The notes: generated by a model from the letters alone, not told the origin. A stretch of 64,000 nt of DNA from Fodinibacter sp963834965 (GCA_963834965.1 CAWIEI010000023.1:62001-126000), one strand, 5' to 3'; shown: positions 8,309-17,626, counted from the stretch's first letter. A program made the numbers and translations.

Positions 8309-8355
8309 GGCCACAAGGCCGCGGCGCAGGAGTTCACCCGGCGTTGGGCGTCATT

Positions 8356-8649
8356 TCATCCCGGGGTCACCGCACGGTCGGGATCGGGCTCGCGCAGCTC
8401 CGGCGAAGCGGTGTCGTGCCCGTGACCCGCGTCGTCGAGCGGCGCCGTGCCACCGGCCACCGCCCTGTTCAGCCGTTCGCGGGCCGCCCGCTCGACGAGC
8501 AGCGGCACGTAGTCGCGCACCGGGCCGGTGATGCCGGCCGCCGCGACCTGGATGGCGGCCTCGACCAGGGTCGGGTCCAGATCGGGGAACCGGGCCTCGA
8601 GGCGCTGCTGGACCTCGGCCATCTGGCGCGCTTCGTGTGCTGGGTCCAC
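8356..8649 (-). CDS. Small helical protein with three-helix-bundle-like domain
   Basis: The 97-aa protein is mostly helical. The core QQRLEARFPDLDPTLVEAAI and GPVRDYVPLLVERAARERL resembles the small actinobacterial family annotated as three-helix bundle dimerization proteins, whose function is not known. The tail (about 65-97) is acidic and disordered. The start is uncertain: GTG at 8649, ATG at 8622 and a TTG at 8685 are in frame. It stands alone between glfT1 and the beta-rich protein gene. Confidence 0.6.
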   Translation of the reverse strand: MDPAHEARQMAEVQQRLEARFPDLDPTLVEAAIQVAAAGITGPVRDYVPLLVERAARERLNRAVAGGTAPLDDAGHGHDTASPELREPDPDRAVTPG

Positions 8650-8685
8650 CCCCACAGAATCGGGGCTGGCGTGCAGGTGGCGCAA

Positions 8686-8924
8686 GCGATACGGCGCTAG
8701 TCACCCTCGGTGGGCGACCGGGGGTGACCACCGCGCAGCCCGCTCAGGGTGCGGGCACCTCCGCCGTCCTGGGCACCAGCCGGCTCGCGGCGGGCACCGG
8801 GAACGGGTGTCCCAGCACCGTCAGCCGGCCTCGCACCCGGTTCTGCGGCTGGCAGTTGCTGGTGCAGATGGTGGGCGGAGCCCTACGGTGGAAGGTTCTG
8901 CGGTCGCCCTCGGGGGCGGCTGCC
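8686..8924. other. Intergenic region without a recognisable gene
   Basis: This 239-nt gap between glfT1 and the small helical protein (both leftward) has no convincing coding sequence. A GTCACCC (8700-8706) and GGGTGAC (8722-8728) inverted repeat lies just upstream of the 8649 start and could be an operator or terminator. Confidence 0.4.
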
Positions 8925-9818
8925 TCAGGCGCTGAACCGCTCGCGACGGCCCTCCGCCGACCGGGCCCGCCAGTTGCGCCACTCCTCGAGGTCGCGCTGG
9001 TGGGCGAGGTAGTACCAGGCGTAGCGGGCCTCGTCGGGGGCCCGGCGCCACCGCATTCCCGGCTGGCTGGAGAGGTAGCCCAGGTTGCGGAACGCCCGGT
9101 CCCGCCGCCCGCGCTCGCCCGGGACGTAGACCGGCACCCGGCCACCGAGGATGGGGCGGTAGTCCGAGCTGCCGCTCGGGTGCAGGTAGGAGGCGAGGAC
9201 GCAGGTGCCGAACCGCAGCCCGCTGCGCACCAGCCGCCGGTGCACCTCGACCTCGTCGCCCCGGATGAACAGCCGGGGGTCGGGCACCCCCACGACGTCG
9301 AGCGCGGCGCGCGAGAGCAGGACGCCGTTGAACAGCTGGGCGACCCCGGAGATGAAGGTCGTCCCGCCGAGCTGGGAGCGGGTCCGCGCCCAGCTGAGGC
9401 CCTGCCGCAGCGGGAAGGCGAGCCGCTGCGGGTCGGCGAGGTCGAGCACCAGCGGCGACACGGCATCCAGCGCCTTGTCCTCCATGCAGCGCAGCAACGT
9501 GGCCAGCGTGCGGTCGTTCGCCGGCAGCCCGTCGTCGTCCGCGAGCCAGACGGCGTCGGCACCCAGTGCACGCGCCGTGAGGATGCCGTAGGCGAACCCA
9601 CCGGCGCCGCCGAGGTTGGTGTGCGACGGCAGGTAGGTGTGTGGGATGCCGCACCGGGTGAGGACCTCGCGGGTCGCGTCGTCCGCGGCGTTGTCGACCA
9701 GCACCAGGTGGTCGGGTGGGCGGGACTGGGAGCTCAGCGCGTCGAGGCAGCGGGCGAGCGTCTGCGGGCGTCGGTGGGTCACCACGACGCACACGACCCG
9801 GGGCGGGAGGGGACTCAC
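8925..9818 (-). CDS. glfT1: Galactofuranosyltransferase GlfT1-like (galactan initiation)
   Basis: The 297-aa GT2-family protein resembles GlfT1 (Rv3782), which adds the first galactofuranose residues to the lipid-linked rhamnosyl-GlcNAc acceptor in mycobacteria. Shared features are VVTHRRPQTLARCLDAL, NLGGAGGFAYG, the metal-binding WLADDDG, RLAFPLRQGL, FNGVLLSRA, RLFIRGDEVE and YLHPSGSSDYRPILGGR. The GTG at 9818 starts right before the GT-A beta-strand; upstream frame extension lacks family character. It diverges from the galactan operon starting at 9988, with 169 nt between them, so both are probably expressed from this gap. Confidence 0.85.
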   Translation of the reverse strand: MSPLPPRVVCVVVTHRRPQTLARCLDALSSQSRPPDHLVLVDNAADDATREVLTRCGIPHTYLPSHTNLGGAGGFAYGILTARALGADAVWLADDDGLPANDRTLATLLRCMEDKALDAVSPLVLDLADPQRLAFPLRQGLSWARTRSQLGGTTFISGVAQLFNGVLLSRAALDVVGVPDPRLFIRGDEVEVHRRLVRSGLRFGTCVLASYLHPSGSSDYRPILGGRVPVYVPGERGRRDRAFRNLGYLSSQPGMRWRRAPDEARYAWYYLAHQRDLEEWRNWRARSAEGRRERFSA

Positions 9819-9974
9819 GGCGGGGATGCTACGAGGCCGGGACGACGGCTCGGCATCCCCCGGGTGAACGACGAGGAGCGCCCGGATGGAGCCTCGGCAG
9901 GGGCGGCGCCAGGGGCACATCAGGGCGTCATCCACGGGTCGCGGTGTGTTCATCGTCGGGTCGTGTGCCGTCCG

Positions 9975-9987
9975 TAGCGTCGTCGAG
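9975..9987 (+). promoter_or_regulatory. Probable -10 box of the galactan operon promoter
   Basis: TAGCGT at 9975-9980 is followed by 7 nt and the GTG start at 9988. This is the leaderless arrangement seen elsewhere in the window. No clear -35 was found. Confidence 0.4.
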
Positions 9988-10932
9988 GTGAGCACACCGT
10001 TCTCCCTCCTCCTGCCCGTCTATCGCGGCGACCGACCCGACCACCTCGCGACCGCCTTCCGCAGCACCGTGAACGAACAGCTCCGTCGCCCGAGCGAGGT
10101 CGTCGTCGTGCAGGACGGCCGGATCGGCCCGACCCTCGCGTCGGCCCTCGAGCGGCTGGAGTCGCAGTCCCCCGTGCCGGTGCGCCGACTGCGCCTCTCG
10201 CACAACGTCGGTCTCGCCCAGGCGCTGCAGTGCGGCCTCGCGGCGTGCGGCCACGACGTCGTGGCCCGGATGGATGCCGACGACATCAGCCTGCCGCACC
10301 GCTTCCTGCGCCAGCTGCCGGAGATCGAGGCCGGCGCCGACCTCGTGGGCGCAGCGGTGCTCGAGTTCGAGGGCGACGGCCGTGACCACCTGGGCGTGCT
10401 GCGCCGGCTCCCCACCGACCCTGACGAGATCGCCCGAACAGCGCGCTGGCGCAACCCGTTCAACCACCCGACCGTCGTCTACCGACGCGACGCGGTGCTG
10501 TCGGCCGGGGGGTATCGCGAGCTGCGCTACATGGAGGACTACTGGGTCTTCACCCGGATGATCGCCAACGGCGCGAAGGTCGTGAACCTGCCCGACGCCC
10601 TCGTTCGGTACCGCGTCGACGCGGGTGCCTACGAACGCAAGGGCGGTCTGCGACAGCTGCGTTCGGAGCTGCGCCTGCAGCAGCGGCTGCGCGCCGAAGG
10701 GTTCACCACCGTGGGCCAGGGCCTGCGCAACGTCACGGTGCGCGGCGGCTACCGGCTCGTGCCGGAGGCCGTCCGCCGCCGGGCGTACCGGCGCACGTTC
10801 ACCGAGGCGCTCCCGGCCGAGGCGACGCTCAACGTGCCGGTCGCCCCGCCGTGGCACCGCCACCCGTCCGCCGGGCAGCCGCGCCCGGACGTCGCGCCGG
10901 TGCTGCGACCCGTCGAGCGAGAGGAGGCCTGA
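9988..10932 (+). CDS. Glycosyltransferase family 2 protein
   Basis: The 314-aa GT-A enzyme has FSLLLPVYRGDRPDHLATAF, VVVVQDG, NVGLAQALQCGLAA, the metal-binding RMDADDISLPHRF and the acceptor-side NPFNHPTVVYRRD and YMEDYWVFTRM motifs. It resembles AmsE/exopolysaccharide-type GT2 enzymes. As the first gene of the galactan operon it could add a priming, branching or capping sugar; the substrate cannot be read from sequence. It ends in TGATG, overlapping the glf start by 1 nt. The GTG at 9988 is chosen because the family begins there. Confidence 0.85.
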   Translation: MSTPFSLLLPVYRGDRPDHLATAFRSTVNEQLRRPSEVVVVQDGRIGPTLASALERLESQSPVPVRRLRLSHNVGLAQALQCGLAACGHDVVARMDADDISLPHRFLRQLPEIEAGADLVGAAVLEFEGDGRDHLGVLRRLPTDPDEIARTARWRNPFNHPTVVYRRDAVLSAGGYRELRYMEDYWVFTRMIANGAKVVNLPDALVRYRVDAGAYERKGGLRQLRSELRLQQRLRAEGFTTVGQGLRNVTVRGGYRLVPEAVRRRAYRRTFTEALPAEATLNVPVAPPWHRHPSAGQPRPDVAPVLRPVEREEA

Positions 10933-12113
10933 TGCGGGCCGACCTGGTCGTCGTCGGCGCCGGTCTCTACGGCCTCACGGTCGCCGAGCGCGCCGCCGCG
11001 CGTGGCCTGGACGTGGTCGTGGTCGACCGCCGCGACCACGTGGGCGGCAACGCCTGGAGCGAGGTCGAGCCGAGCACCGGAATCGAGGTGCACCGCTACG
11101 GCGCACACCTGTTCCACACCAGCAACGCGCGGGTGTGGGACTACGTCAACACCTTCACCGCGTTCACCGGGTACGTCCACCGGGTGTGGACCGTGCACCG
11201 CGGCGAGGTCTACCCGCTGCCGATCAACCTCGGCACCATCAACCAGTTCTTCCGGGCCGCGATGGGCCCCCACGAGGCGCGCGCCCTGGTCGCCCGGCAG
11301 GCGAGCGAGGTCACCGGCATCCCGGCGAACCTCGAGGAGAAGGCGGTGTCCCTCATCGGCCGCCCCCTGTACGAGGCGTTCGTGCGCGGCTACACAGCCA
11401 AGCAGTGGCAGACCGACCCGACCGAGCTGCCCGCGGAGGTGATCAGCCGCCTGCCGGTGCGCTACACCTACGACAACCGCTACTTCGACGACCGGTGGGA
11501 GGGCCTGCCGGTCGACGGGTACGCCGCCTGGCTGACCCGGATGGCCGACCACCCCCGCATCACCGTGCGGCTGCGGACCGATGTGCTCGACCCGGGTCAC
11601 GAGCTGTCCCGGTCGGCGCTGGTCGGCCGGGTCCCGGTCGTCCACACCGGGCCGCTCGACCGCTGGTTCGACCACGCCCACGGAGCGCTGGGATGGCGGA
11701 CCCTCGACTTCGAGCAGGAGGTGCTCGCGGTCGGCGACCACCAGGGGACCGCCGTCGTCAACCAGGCAGATGCCGGGGTGCCCCACACCCGGGTGCTGGA
11801 GTTCCGGCACTTCCACCCCGAGCGCGACTACCCCACCGACCGCACCGTCATCGTGCGCGAGCGCAGCCGCGTCGCCGGGCCGGGTGACGAGCCGTACTAC
11901 CCGGTCAACGCGTCGTCGGACCGGCAGCGGCTGGCGGCCTACCGTGAGCTCGCCCGGCTCGAGGGTGGCCTCGGGGTGTCCTTCGGCGGCCGGCTGGGCA
12001 CCTACCAGTACCTCGACATGCACATGGCGATCGCCTCGGCGCTGGGCTTCGTCGACAACGGTCTGGACGGCCTGCTGCACACCCCTGCCGCGTCGCGGGC
12101 GGTCACCCGATGA
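10932..12113 (+). CDS. glf: UDP-galactopyranose mutase
   Basis: The 393-aa FAD enzyme interconverts UDP-galactopyranose and UDP-galactofuranose, the donor for galactan synthesis. It has the N-terminal dinucleotide fold DLVVVGAGLYGLTVAERAAA, DRRDHVGGNAWSE, the RYGAHLFHTSN motif, YTAKQWQTDP and YEPVN-like YYPVNASSDRQ, and C-terminal GRLGTYQYLDMHMAIASA. Length is normal for bacterial Glf. Overlap with genes on both sides (TGATG and ATGA) shows coupling with the GT2 and glfT2 genes. Confidence 0.96.
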   Translation: MRADLVVVGAGLYGLTVAERAAARGLDVVVVDRRDHVGGNAWSEVEPSTGIEVHRYGAHLFHTSNARVWDYVNTFTAFTGYVHRVWTVHRGEVYPLPINLGTINQFFRAAMGPHEARALVARQASEVTGIPANLEEKAVSLIGRPLYEAFVRGYTAKQWQTDPTELPAEVISRLPVRYTYDNRYFDDRWEGLPVDGYAAWLTRMADHPRITVRLRTDVLDPGHELSRSALVGRVPVVHTGPLDRWFDHAHGALGWRTLDFEQEVLAVGDHQGTAVVNQADAGVPHTRVLEFRHFHPERDYPTDRTVIVRERSRVAGPGDEPYYPVNASSDRQRLAAYRELARLEGGLGVSFGGRLGTYQYLDMHMAIASALGFVDNGLDGLLHTPAASRAVTR

Positions 12114-14110
12114 CGGCCGTCGAGGAGCGCCGCACCACCGGGCTCAACGGCGTCGCCGGCACCCTCGACGTGGTGGCCCGCATCGTCCTCCCCGTGGCCG
12201 AGGACCCCGACGTGCTGCCGCTCTACGTCGACGGGGCGCACACCCCGGAGCCCCAGGTCGACCAGGACGTGCCGACCCTCACCCTGCCCTCCGACCAGCA
12301 CCCCGACCAGGTGGTCAGCCGGCACAGCTACCGCATCGACGCGGGTGGGCGCACGTCCTTCGCGACCTATCTCAACGCCTTCCCGGCGTCGTACTGGCGT
12401 CGCTTCACCCCGGTGCGCGAGGTGACCCTGCGGGTGCTGACCACGGGCCCGGGAACGCTTGTCGTATACCGCTCCTCGGCACGCGGCGCCGTGGCCCGGG
12501 TGACCAGCCGGCGGCTCGACGGCATCGGCACCCACCACGTGGTGCTGCCCCTGACCTCGTTCGTCGACGGCGGGTGGTACTGGTTCGACCTCGTGGCGGG
12601 GCCCTCGGAGCTCGTGCTCGACACGGCCGAGTGGTGCGTGCCCACGCCGGCCGGCCCCGCCGGCCCGACCAGGGCCCTGGCGCCGCGGATCACGATCGGC
12701 ATCACGACCTTCGACCGGCCGGCGTCGTGCGCGGCCCTGCTGACCCAGCTGGGCCGGGCCCCCGAGCTCGACGACCTCGTCGACCAGGTGGTCGTGGTCG
12801 ACCAGGGGACCCGGCTGGTCAGCGACGCCCCCGCGTTCGACGACGCCCGCGAGGCCCTCGCCGGCCGGCTGCGCGTCATCCGGCAGGCGAACCTGGGCGG
12901 TTCAGGTGGCTTCTCCCGAGCAATGATCGAGACGCTCGACGCCGGCCGCTCCGACCACGTCCTGCTCCTCGATGACGACGTCGTCGCCGAGCCCGAGGGC
13001 ATCGCCCGGGCCGTCGCGTTCGCCCGGCACACGTCCGCGCCGACCGTCGTCGGCGGCCACATGTTCTCGATGCACGAGCGCTCGGTGCTGCACGCCTATG
13101 CCGAGGTGGTCAAGCCTTGGCAGTTCCGCTGGGCGCCGGCAGCGCCATCGGTGCACGACCACGACCTGGGCCGCTGGAACCTGCGGTCGACACCCTGGAT
13201 GCACCGACGGCTGCACGCCGACTACACCGGCTGGTGGATGTGCCTCGTGCCGACCGCGGTGCTGCGTGACGTCGGCCTGTCGCTGCCCTTCTTCATCAAG
13301 TGGGACGACGCCGAGTTCGGGCTCCGTGCCTCCGCCGCCGGCCACCCCACCGTCTCGCTCCCCGGCGCCGCGGTGTGGCACGTGCCGTGGACCGACAAGG
13401 ACGACAGCACCGACTGGCAGGCCTACTTCCACGCCCGCAACCGGCTCGTGGCGGCCCTGCTGCACTCGCGCTACGAGCACGGCGGCCGGCTGGTGCGCGA
13501 GAGCCTGGCGATCTCGGTCAAGCACGTGCTGGCGATGCAGTACTCGGCCGCTGCGCTGCGGGTCAAGGCGGTGGACGACGTGCTCGCCGGCCCCGCCGAC
13601 CTGCACCACTCGCTGCCGACCCGGCTGGCCGAGGTGCGCGGCCTGCGCACCGGCCACGTCGACGCCCAGACCCGGCCGGATGCCGGCGACTTCGCCCCCG
13701 TGCGCGTCACCCGGCCGCGCAAGCGTGACCCCGAGACCGAGCGCCCGGCAAGCCGGCTGGCCACGCTGCGCGCTGCGGCGGGCGGCATCGTGCACCAGCT
13801 GCTGCCCGTGCCGCCGGACGCGACCCGCAGCCCGCAGCGCGAGGTCGCCTCACCCGATGCCGGGTGGTGGACCCTGGCGCGGCTCGACTCGGCCCTGGTC
13901 GCCACGGCCGACGGCACCGGCCTGGCGTGGCTTCGCCGCGACCGCTCGGCGGCCGGTGCAGCCCTCGCCGACGCCGTTCGCGCCCACCGTGAGCTGCTCC
14001 GCCGCTGGCCAGAGCTGTCGGCTGCCTACCGGGCGGCCGGGCCCGAGATCGTCGGCGAGCAGGCCTGGCGGCGCACCCTGGGCCTGCCGGACCCGGAGGG
14101 CTGCGAGTGA
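12110..14110 (+). CDS. glfT2: Bifunctional galactofuranosyltransferase GlfT2-like (galactan polymerase)
   Basis: The 666-aa protein has the domain order of GlfT2 (Rv3808c): an N-terminal beta-barrel (about 1-170), a GT-A domain (about 185-460) and a helical C-terminal part. Key residues are visible: Asp288-Asp290 in LLLDDDVV for metal and UDP-Galf, the WDDAEFGLR motif at 398-406 with the catalytic Asp pair, and His424 in AVWHVPW. GlfT2 elongates galactan with alternating beta-1,5 and beta-1,6 Galf in mycobacteria; the linkage here is not known. It overlaps glf by 4 nt and the permease gene by 4 nt. Confidence 0.9.
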   Translation: MTAVEERRTTGLNGVAGTLDVVARIVLPVAEDPDVLPLYVDGAHTPEPQVDQDVPTLTLPSDQHPDQVVSRHSYRIDAGGRTSFATYLNAFPASYWRRFTPVREVTLRVLTTGPGTLVVYRSSARGAVARVTSRRLDGIGTHHVVLPLTSFVDGGWYWFDLVAGPSELVLDTAEWCVPTPAGPAGPTRALAPRITIGITTFDRPASCAALLTQLGRAPELDDLVDQVVVVDQGTRLVSDAPAFDDAREALAGRLRVIRQANLGGSGGFSRAMIETLDAGRSDHVLLLDDDVVAEPEGIARAVAFARHTSAPTVVGGHMFSMHERSVLHAYAEVVKPWQFRWAPAAPSVHDHDLGRWNLRSTPWMHRRLHADYTGWWMCLVPTAVLRDVGLSLPFFIKWDDAEFGLRASAAGHPTVSLPGAAVWHVPWTDKDDSTDWQAYFHARNRLVAALLHSRYEHGGRLVRESLAISVKHVLAMQYSAAALRVKAVDDVLAGPADLHHSLPTRLAEVRGLRTGHVDAQTRPDAGDFAPVRVTRPRKRDPETERPASRLATLRAAAGGIVHQLLPVPPDATRSPQREVASPDAGWWTLARLDSALVATADGTGLAWLRRDRSAAGAALADAVRAHRELLRRWPELSAAYRAAGPEIVGEQAWRRTLGLPDPEGCE

Positions 14111-14970
14111 GTGCCACGGTCGACGACGGGCTCGTCGTCCAGGGGCTGGGGGGCGGTCTGCGGGAGGTGGTGGCCCGGCGCCACCTGCTCGCCCTGCTGG
14201 TGCGCAAGGAGCTGCGGGTCCGCTACCGGGCTTCGTTGCTCGGACTGGGCTGGTCCTACGTCAAGCCCGCCGTGCAGTTCGTCGTCTACTTCGTCGGCCT
14301 CGGGCTGGTGCTCGACCAGCGCGCCATCGGCGACTACGCCATCTACCTCTTCGGCGGGCTGGTCGTCGTCAGCACCTTCGGCGAAGCCGTGGGCAACGCG
14401 ACCCGGTCGGTGGTCGCCAACGGTGAGCTGGTGCGCAAGATCTTCCTGCCCCGCGAGCTCTTCCCGGTGGCGAGCACCTGCGTCGCGGCCGTGCACCTGC
14501 TGCCGCAGGTGATCGTGCTGCTCGTCGGCTCCGTGGTCGCCGGGTGGCGGCCGGATGCCGTGGGGGTCGCCGCGCTCCTGGCCGGGCTGGCGCTGTTGGG
14601 CCTGCTGGCCCTGGGGGCCGGGCTGGTGCTCAGCGCGGTGAACGTGCTCTACCGCGACGTCGAGAACGTCGTCGACCTCGTCGTGATGGTGCTGGTGTGG
14701 ACCAGCCCGGTGCTCTACCCGTGGCAGCAGGTGGCCGCCCTCGTCGGGGACTCGTGGCTGCTGCTGGTCTACCAGCTCAACCCGCTGACCGTCGCGGTCG
14801 AGCTGGTGCACCGGGGCACCTGGGCCACCGTCTCCCCCGAGAACCTCGCCGCCACACCCCCCGGGCTGGCCTGGCACACCGTGGTCGCGTTCGGCATCGC
14901 CGTCGCCCTGCTCCTCGTCGGGCGGCGCGTCTTCCGGGCTCACTCCGGCCGTTTCGCCCAGGAGCTGTGA
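14107..14970 (+). CDS. wzm: ABC-2 type polysaccharide export permease (Wzm-like)
   Basis: The 287-aa membrane protein has about six transmembrane helices and the ABC-2 signature near the N-terminus: LLALLVRKELRVRYRASLLG then WSYVKPAVQFVVYFVG. It resembles Wzm/Rv3783, the permease that exports lipid-linked galactan across the membrane together with Wzt. The GTG start overlaps the TGA of glfT2. Helical stretches such as WTSPVLYPWQQVAAL match the family's conserved C-terminal region. Confidence 0.92.
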   Translation: MSATVDDGLVVQGLGGGLREVVARRHLLALLVRKELRVRYRASLLGLGWSYVKPAVQFVVYFVGLGLVLDQRAIGDYAIYLFGGLVVVSTFGEAVGNATRSVVANGELVRKIFLPRELFPVASTCVAAVHLLPQVIVLLVGSVVAGWRPDAVGVAALLAGLALLGLLALGAGLVLSAVNVLYRDVENVVDLVVMVLVWTSPVLYPWQQVAALVGDSWLLLVYQLNPLTVAVELVHRGTWATVSPENLAATPPGLAWHTVVAFGIAVALLLVGRRVFRAHSGRFAQEL

Positions 14971-15707
14971 CCGTGGCCGACGCCTCCACCGCCATCTCCG
15001 TCGAGGGCGCCTCCAAGCACTTCCGGCTGCGGCACACCCACAGCCTCAAGGAGAGCCTGGTGTGGGCCACCCAGCGACGGCCCCGGCACCACGACTTCGT
15101 CGCCCTCGCGCCGCTCGACCTCGAGGTCTCGCGGGGCGAGTCGGTGGCCCTGCTCGGGCGCAACGGGTCCGGCAAGTCCACGCTGCTGAAGCTGGTCGCC
15201 GGGGTGATGACACCCGACACCGGCCGGGTGCGGGTGCGGGGCCGGCTGGCCGGCCTGCTCGAGGTGGGGGCCGGCTTCCACCCCGACCTGACCGGGCGCG
15301 AGAACGTGCACCTCAACGGATCCATCCTCGGGATGCGGCCGGAGCAGATCGAGGCCCGCTTCGACGAGATCGTGGAGTTCGCCGACATCGGGCCGTTCCT
15401 CGACACACAGGTGCGCTTCTACTCGTCCGGGATGTTCCTGCGCCTGGCGTTCGCCGTGGCCGTGCACACCGACCCCGACGTCTTCCTCGTCGACGAGATC
15501 CTCGCCGTCGGTGACGAGGCATTCCGCGACAAATGCCTGCGCCGCATCGAGCAGCTCTCGGACGAGGGCCGCACGCTCGTCGTCGTCAGCCACGACCTCG
15601 ATCTGATGGAGCGCCTGTGCGTGCGAGGCGTCGTGCTCGACGGCGGGCGCGTCGTCGTCGACGGCCCGGTGCGCGAGGCCGTCCGCCGCCTGCGGGTCAG
15701 CCGGTGA
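14967..15707 (+). CDS. wzt: ABC transporter ATP-binding protein for galactan export (Wzt-like)
   Basis: The 246-aa ATPase has Walker A at residues 64-72 (GRNGSGKST), a signature YSSGMFLRLAFA, Walker B DVFLVDEILAVGD and the switch His in VVVSHDL. It begins with an HSLKESLVWATQRRPRHHDF element typical of O-antigen and galactan exporters, and lacks the C-terminal carbohydrate-binding domain found in some Wzt proteins, as in Rv3781. Starts possible at GTG 14967 (overlapping the permease stop) or GTG 14973; the overlapping one is chosen. Confidence 0.92.
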   Translation: MTVADASTAISVEGASKHFRLRHTHSLKESLVWATQRRPRHHDFVALAPLDLEVSRGESVALLGRNGSGKSTLLKLVAGVMTPDTGRVRVRGRLAGLLEVGAGFHPDLTGRENVHLNGSILGMRPEQIEARFDEIVEFADIGPFLDTQVRFYSSGMFLRLAFAVAVHTDPDVFLVDEILAVGDEAFRDKCLRRIEQLSDEGRTLVVVSHDLDLMERLCVRGVVLDGGRVVVDGPVREAVRRLRVSR

Positions 15708-17626
15708 CCTGGTCGGCCGCCTACCCCTCCCTCCTGGCCGCGGCGGCACTACTGGTGCTCCCGGGGTTGCTCGTCGTGCTCGTCGCCGGCATCCGCGAGA
15801 TGGTGGCCTTCGCGCTCGCCCCGGTGCTGTCCGTCTCCGTCGTCGGCGTCACCGCGGTGGGGGCCCAGCTGGTCGGGATGCCGTTGGGTCCCCTCGCGCT
15901 CGGCATCGGCACCGGGGCGGCCGTGCTCGTCGTGCTCGCGGCGCACCTCGCCGCGCACCGCCTCGGTCGCGGCTGGTCCCTGGCCTCGGCCGGCGACGGC
16001 TGGCGGCCCCTGGTCGCCGGCCTGCTCGGAGCGGCGGTCGGGGCGCTGTCGATCGGCGTGGGGCTGGCGCGCGGGATGCGCTCGCCGGACCGGTGGCCGC
16101 AGACCTTCGACACGGTGTTCCACCTGTCAGCCGTCGACCACGTGCTGCGCAGCGCTGACGGGTCGTCGCTGACCCTGGGCACCCTGGTCACCCCGGAGCG
16201 CCGGCAGGGGTTCTACCCCGCCGCCTGGCACGACCTCGTCGCACTGGTCGCCTCCTGGACGGGTGCCGGGCCACCGGCCGCCGCCAACGCCGTGGCGCTC
16301 ACGGCAGCCGCCATCGCCTGGCCGCTCGGCTGTGTGGCCCTGGCGCGGGTCGCGGCCGGGGCCGTGCCCGGCATCCTGGCTGCGTCGGGTGCGCTGGCGG
16401 CGGGCCTGACGGCATCCCCGGTGCTGCTGACGGGGTACGGCACGCTGTGGCCCAACGCGCTGGCCACGGCGCTGCTCCCGGCCTGCCTCGCCCTGCTGGC
16501 CGACCTGCTCGGTCTGGGCCCGCGCCGCGCCGTGCCGCCGCTGGTCGGGTGGGTGCTGCTGGGCGCCGCCGTGGTCGGGCTCGGCCTGGCCCACCCCAAC
16601 GCCGTGGTCTCGCTGCTGGTGCTCGGCTCGGCCGCCCTCGTCGTCGGCTGGTGGCCTCGCGGGCGCCGCCACCGGGTCGTCGCGCTGTCGGTGGCGGCCG
16701 GCGTGGGCTGGCTCGTGCTGCTCTCCCCCGCCTTCGACCGCCAGCGGGCCACGTCCTGGCCGGCGCGCGAGCGGATGCCGCAGGCACTGGGTGAGTGGCT
16801 CTCCGTGGCGCCGCAGCGCCTGCCGATCCCGGCGGTCCTGGCCGCCCTCGTCCTCGTCGGCTGCGTCGTCGCGGCCGTGCGTCCCGGGCTGCGGTGGCTG
16901 CTGGCCGTGCACCTCACCGCGGGCGCGATGTTCGTGCTCGTCGCGGGCAGCGACGGGAGGGTGTCGCGCCTGGTGAGCGGGGCCTGGTGGGACGACCCGT
17001 TCCGCCTCGCCGCGCTGGTGGGGCTGGCCGGTGTGCCGTTGGCGGCGATCGGCCTCGACGCAGCCGTCCGGTGGGTGGTGGCACGTCTCCCCGGGACCGC
17101 CGCTCCCCTGCTCGCCGGGCTCGGCGCGGCGACGGCGGTCCTCGTCGTGGCGGCAGCGGTCGCCCCCGGCACGGGTGACACCAGCCGGGTCGTGTCCACC
17201 TGGTACCGCGGCGACGCCATGCTCACGCCGGCCGAGCGGGCCTTCGTCGGCAGCATCGGGGCGGTGGTCCCCGCGGGTGAACGGGTGGCCGGGAACCCGT
17301 GGGACGGAGCGGCCCTGAGCGGCCCGCTGGCTCGCCGGGAGGCGGTCTTCCCGCACCTGGTCGGTCAGTGGGGCGCCGACCGAGAACTGCTGGCCTCGTC
17401 GTTGTCCACCGCGGCGGCGGACCCCGGGATGTGCGCGGCGCTGCAGCGGCTGCGGGTGCGGTACGTGCTGGTGGGGCCGCCGTCGTTCTGGAGCGGGGAC
17501 CCCCGGCGCGACCGGTATGCCGGGCTGACCGTCGCCGGGCACCCGGGGTTCGCGGAGGTCGGTGCGGCCGGACGGGTCTCGCTGTGGCGGATCGACACCT
17601 GTCCGGCCGCCGATCGCCCCGCCTGA
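15704..17626 (+). CDS. Large polytopic membrane protein, GT-C-like (DUF6541 type)
   Basis: The 640-aa protein has about 12-14 transmembrane helices in the first 480 residues and an extracytoplasmic C-terminal domain (about 500-640). A loop after the fifth helix holds QTFDTVFHLSAVDHVLRSAD and TPERRQGFYPAAWHDLVALV, reminiscent of DUF6541 membrane proteins found with actinobacterial polysaccharide loci; a GT-C glycosyltransferase using a lipid-linked sugar is a reasonable guess. The GTG start overlaps the wzt stop (GTGA), so it belongs to the galactan operon. It could modify or ligate the exported galactan. Confidence 0.75.
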   Translation: MTWSAAYPSLLAAAALLVLPGLLVVLVAGIREMVAFALAPVLSVSVVGVTAVGAQLVGMPLGPLALGIGTGAAVLVVLAAHLAAHRLGRGWSLASAGDGWRPLVAGLLGAAVGALSIGVGLARGMRSPDRWPQTFDTVFHLSAVDHVLRSADGSSLTLGTLVTPERRQGFYPAAWHDLVALVASWTGAGPPAAANAVALTAAAIAWPLGCVALARVAAGAVPGILAASGALAAGLTASPVLLTGYGTLWPNALATALLPACLALLADLLGLGPRRAVPPLVGWVLLGAAVVGLGLAHPNAVVSLLVLGSAALVVGWWPRGRRHRVVALSVAAGVGWLVLLSPAFDRQRATSWPARERMPQALGEWLSVAPQRLPIPAVLAALVLVGCVVAAVRPGLRWLLAVHLTAGAMFVLVAGSDGRVSRLVSGAWWDDPFRLAALVGLAGVPLAAIGLDAAVRWVVARLPGTAAPLLAGLGAATAVLVVAAAVAPGTGDTSRVVSTWYRGDAMLTPAERAFVGSIGAVVPAGERVAGNPWDGAALSGPLARREAVFPHLVGQWGADRELLASSLSTAAADPGMCAALQRLRVRYVLVGPPSFWSGDPRRDRYAGLTVAGHPGFAEVGAAGRVSLWRIDTCPAADRPA

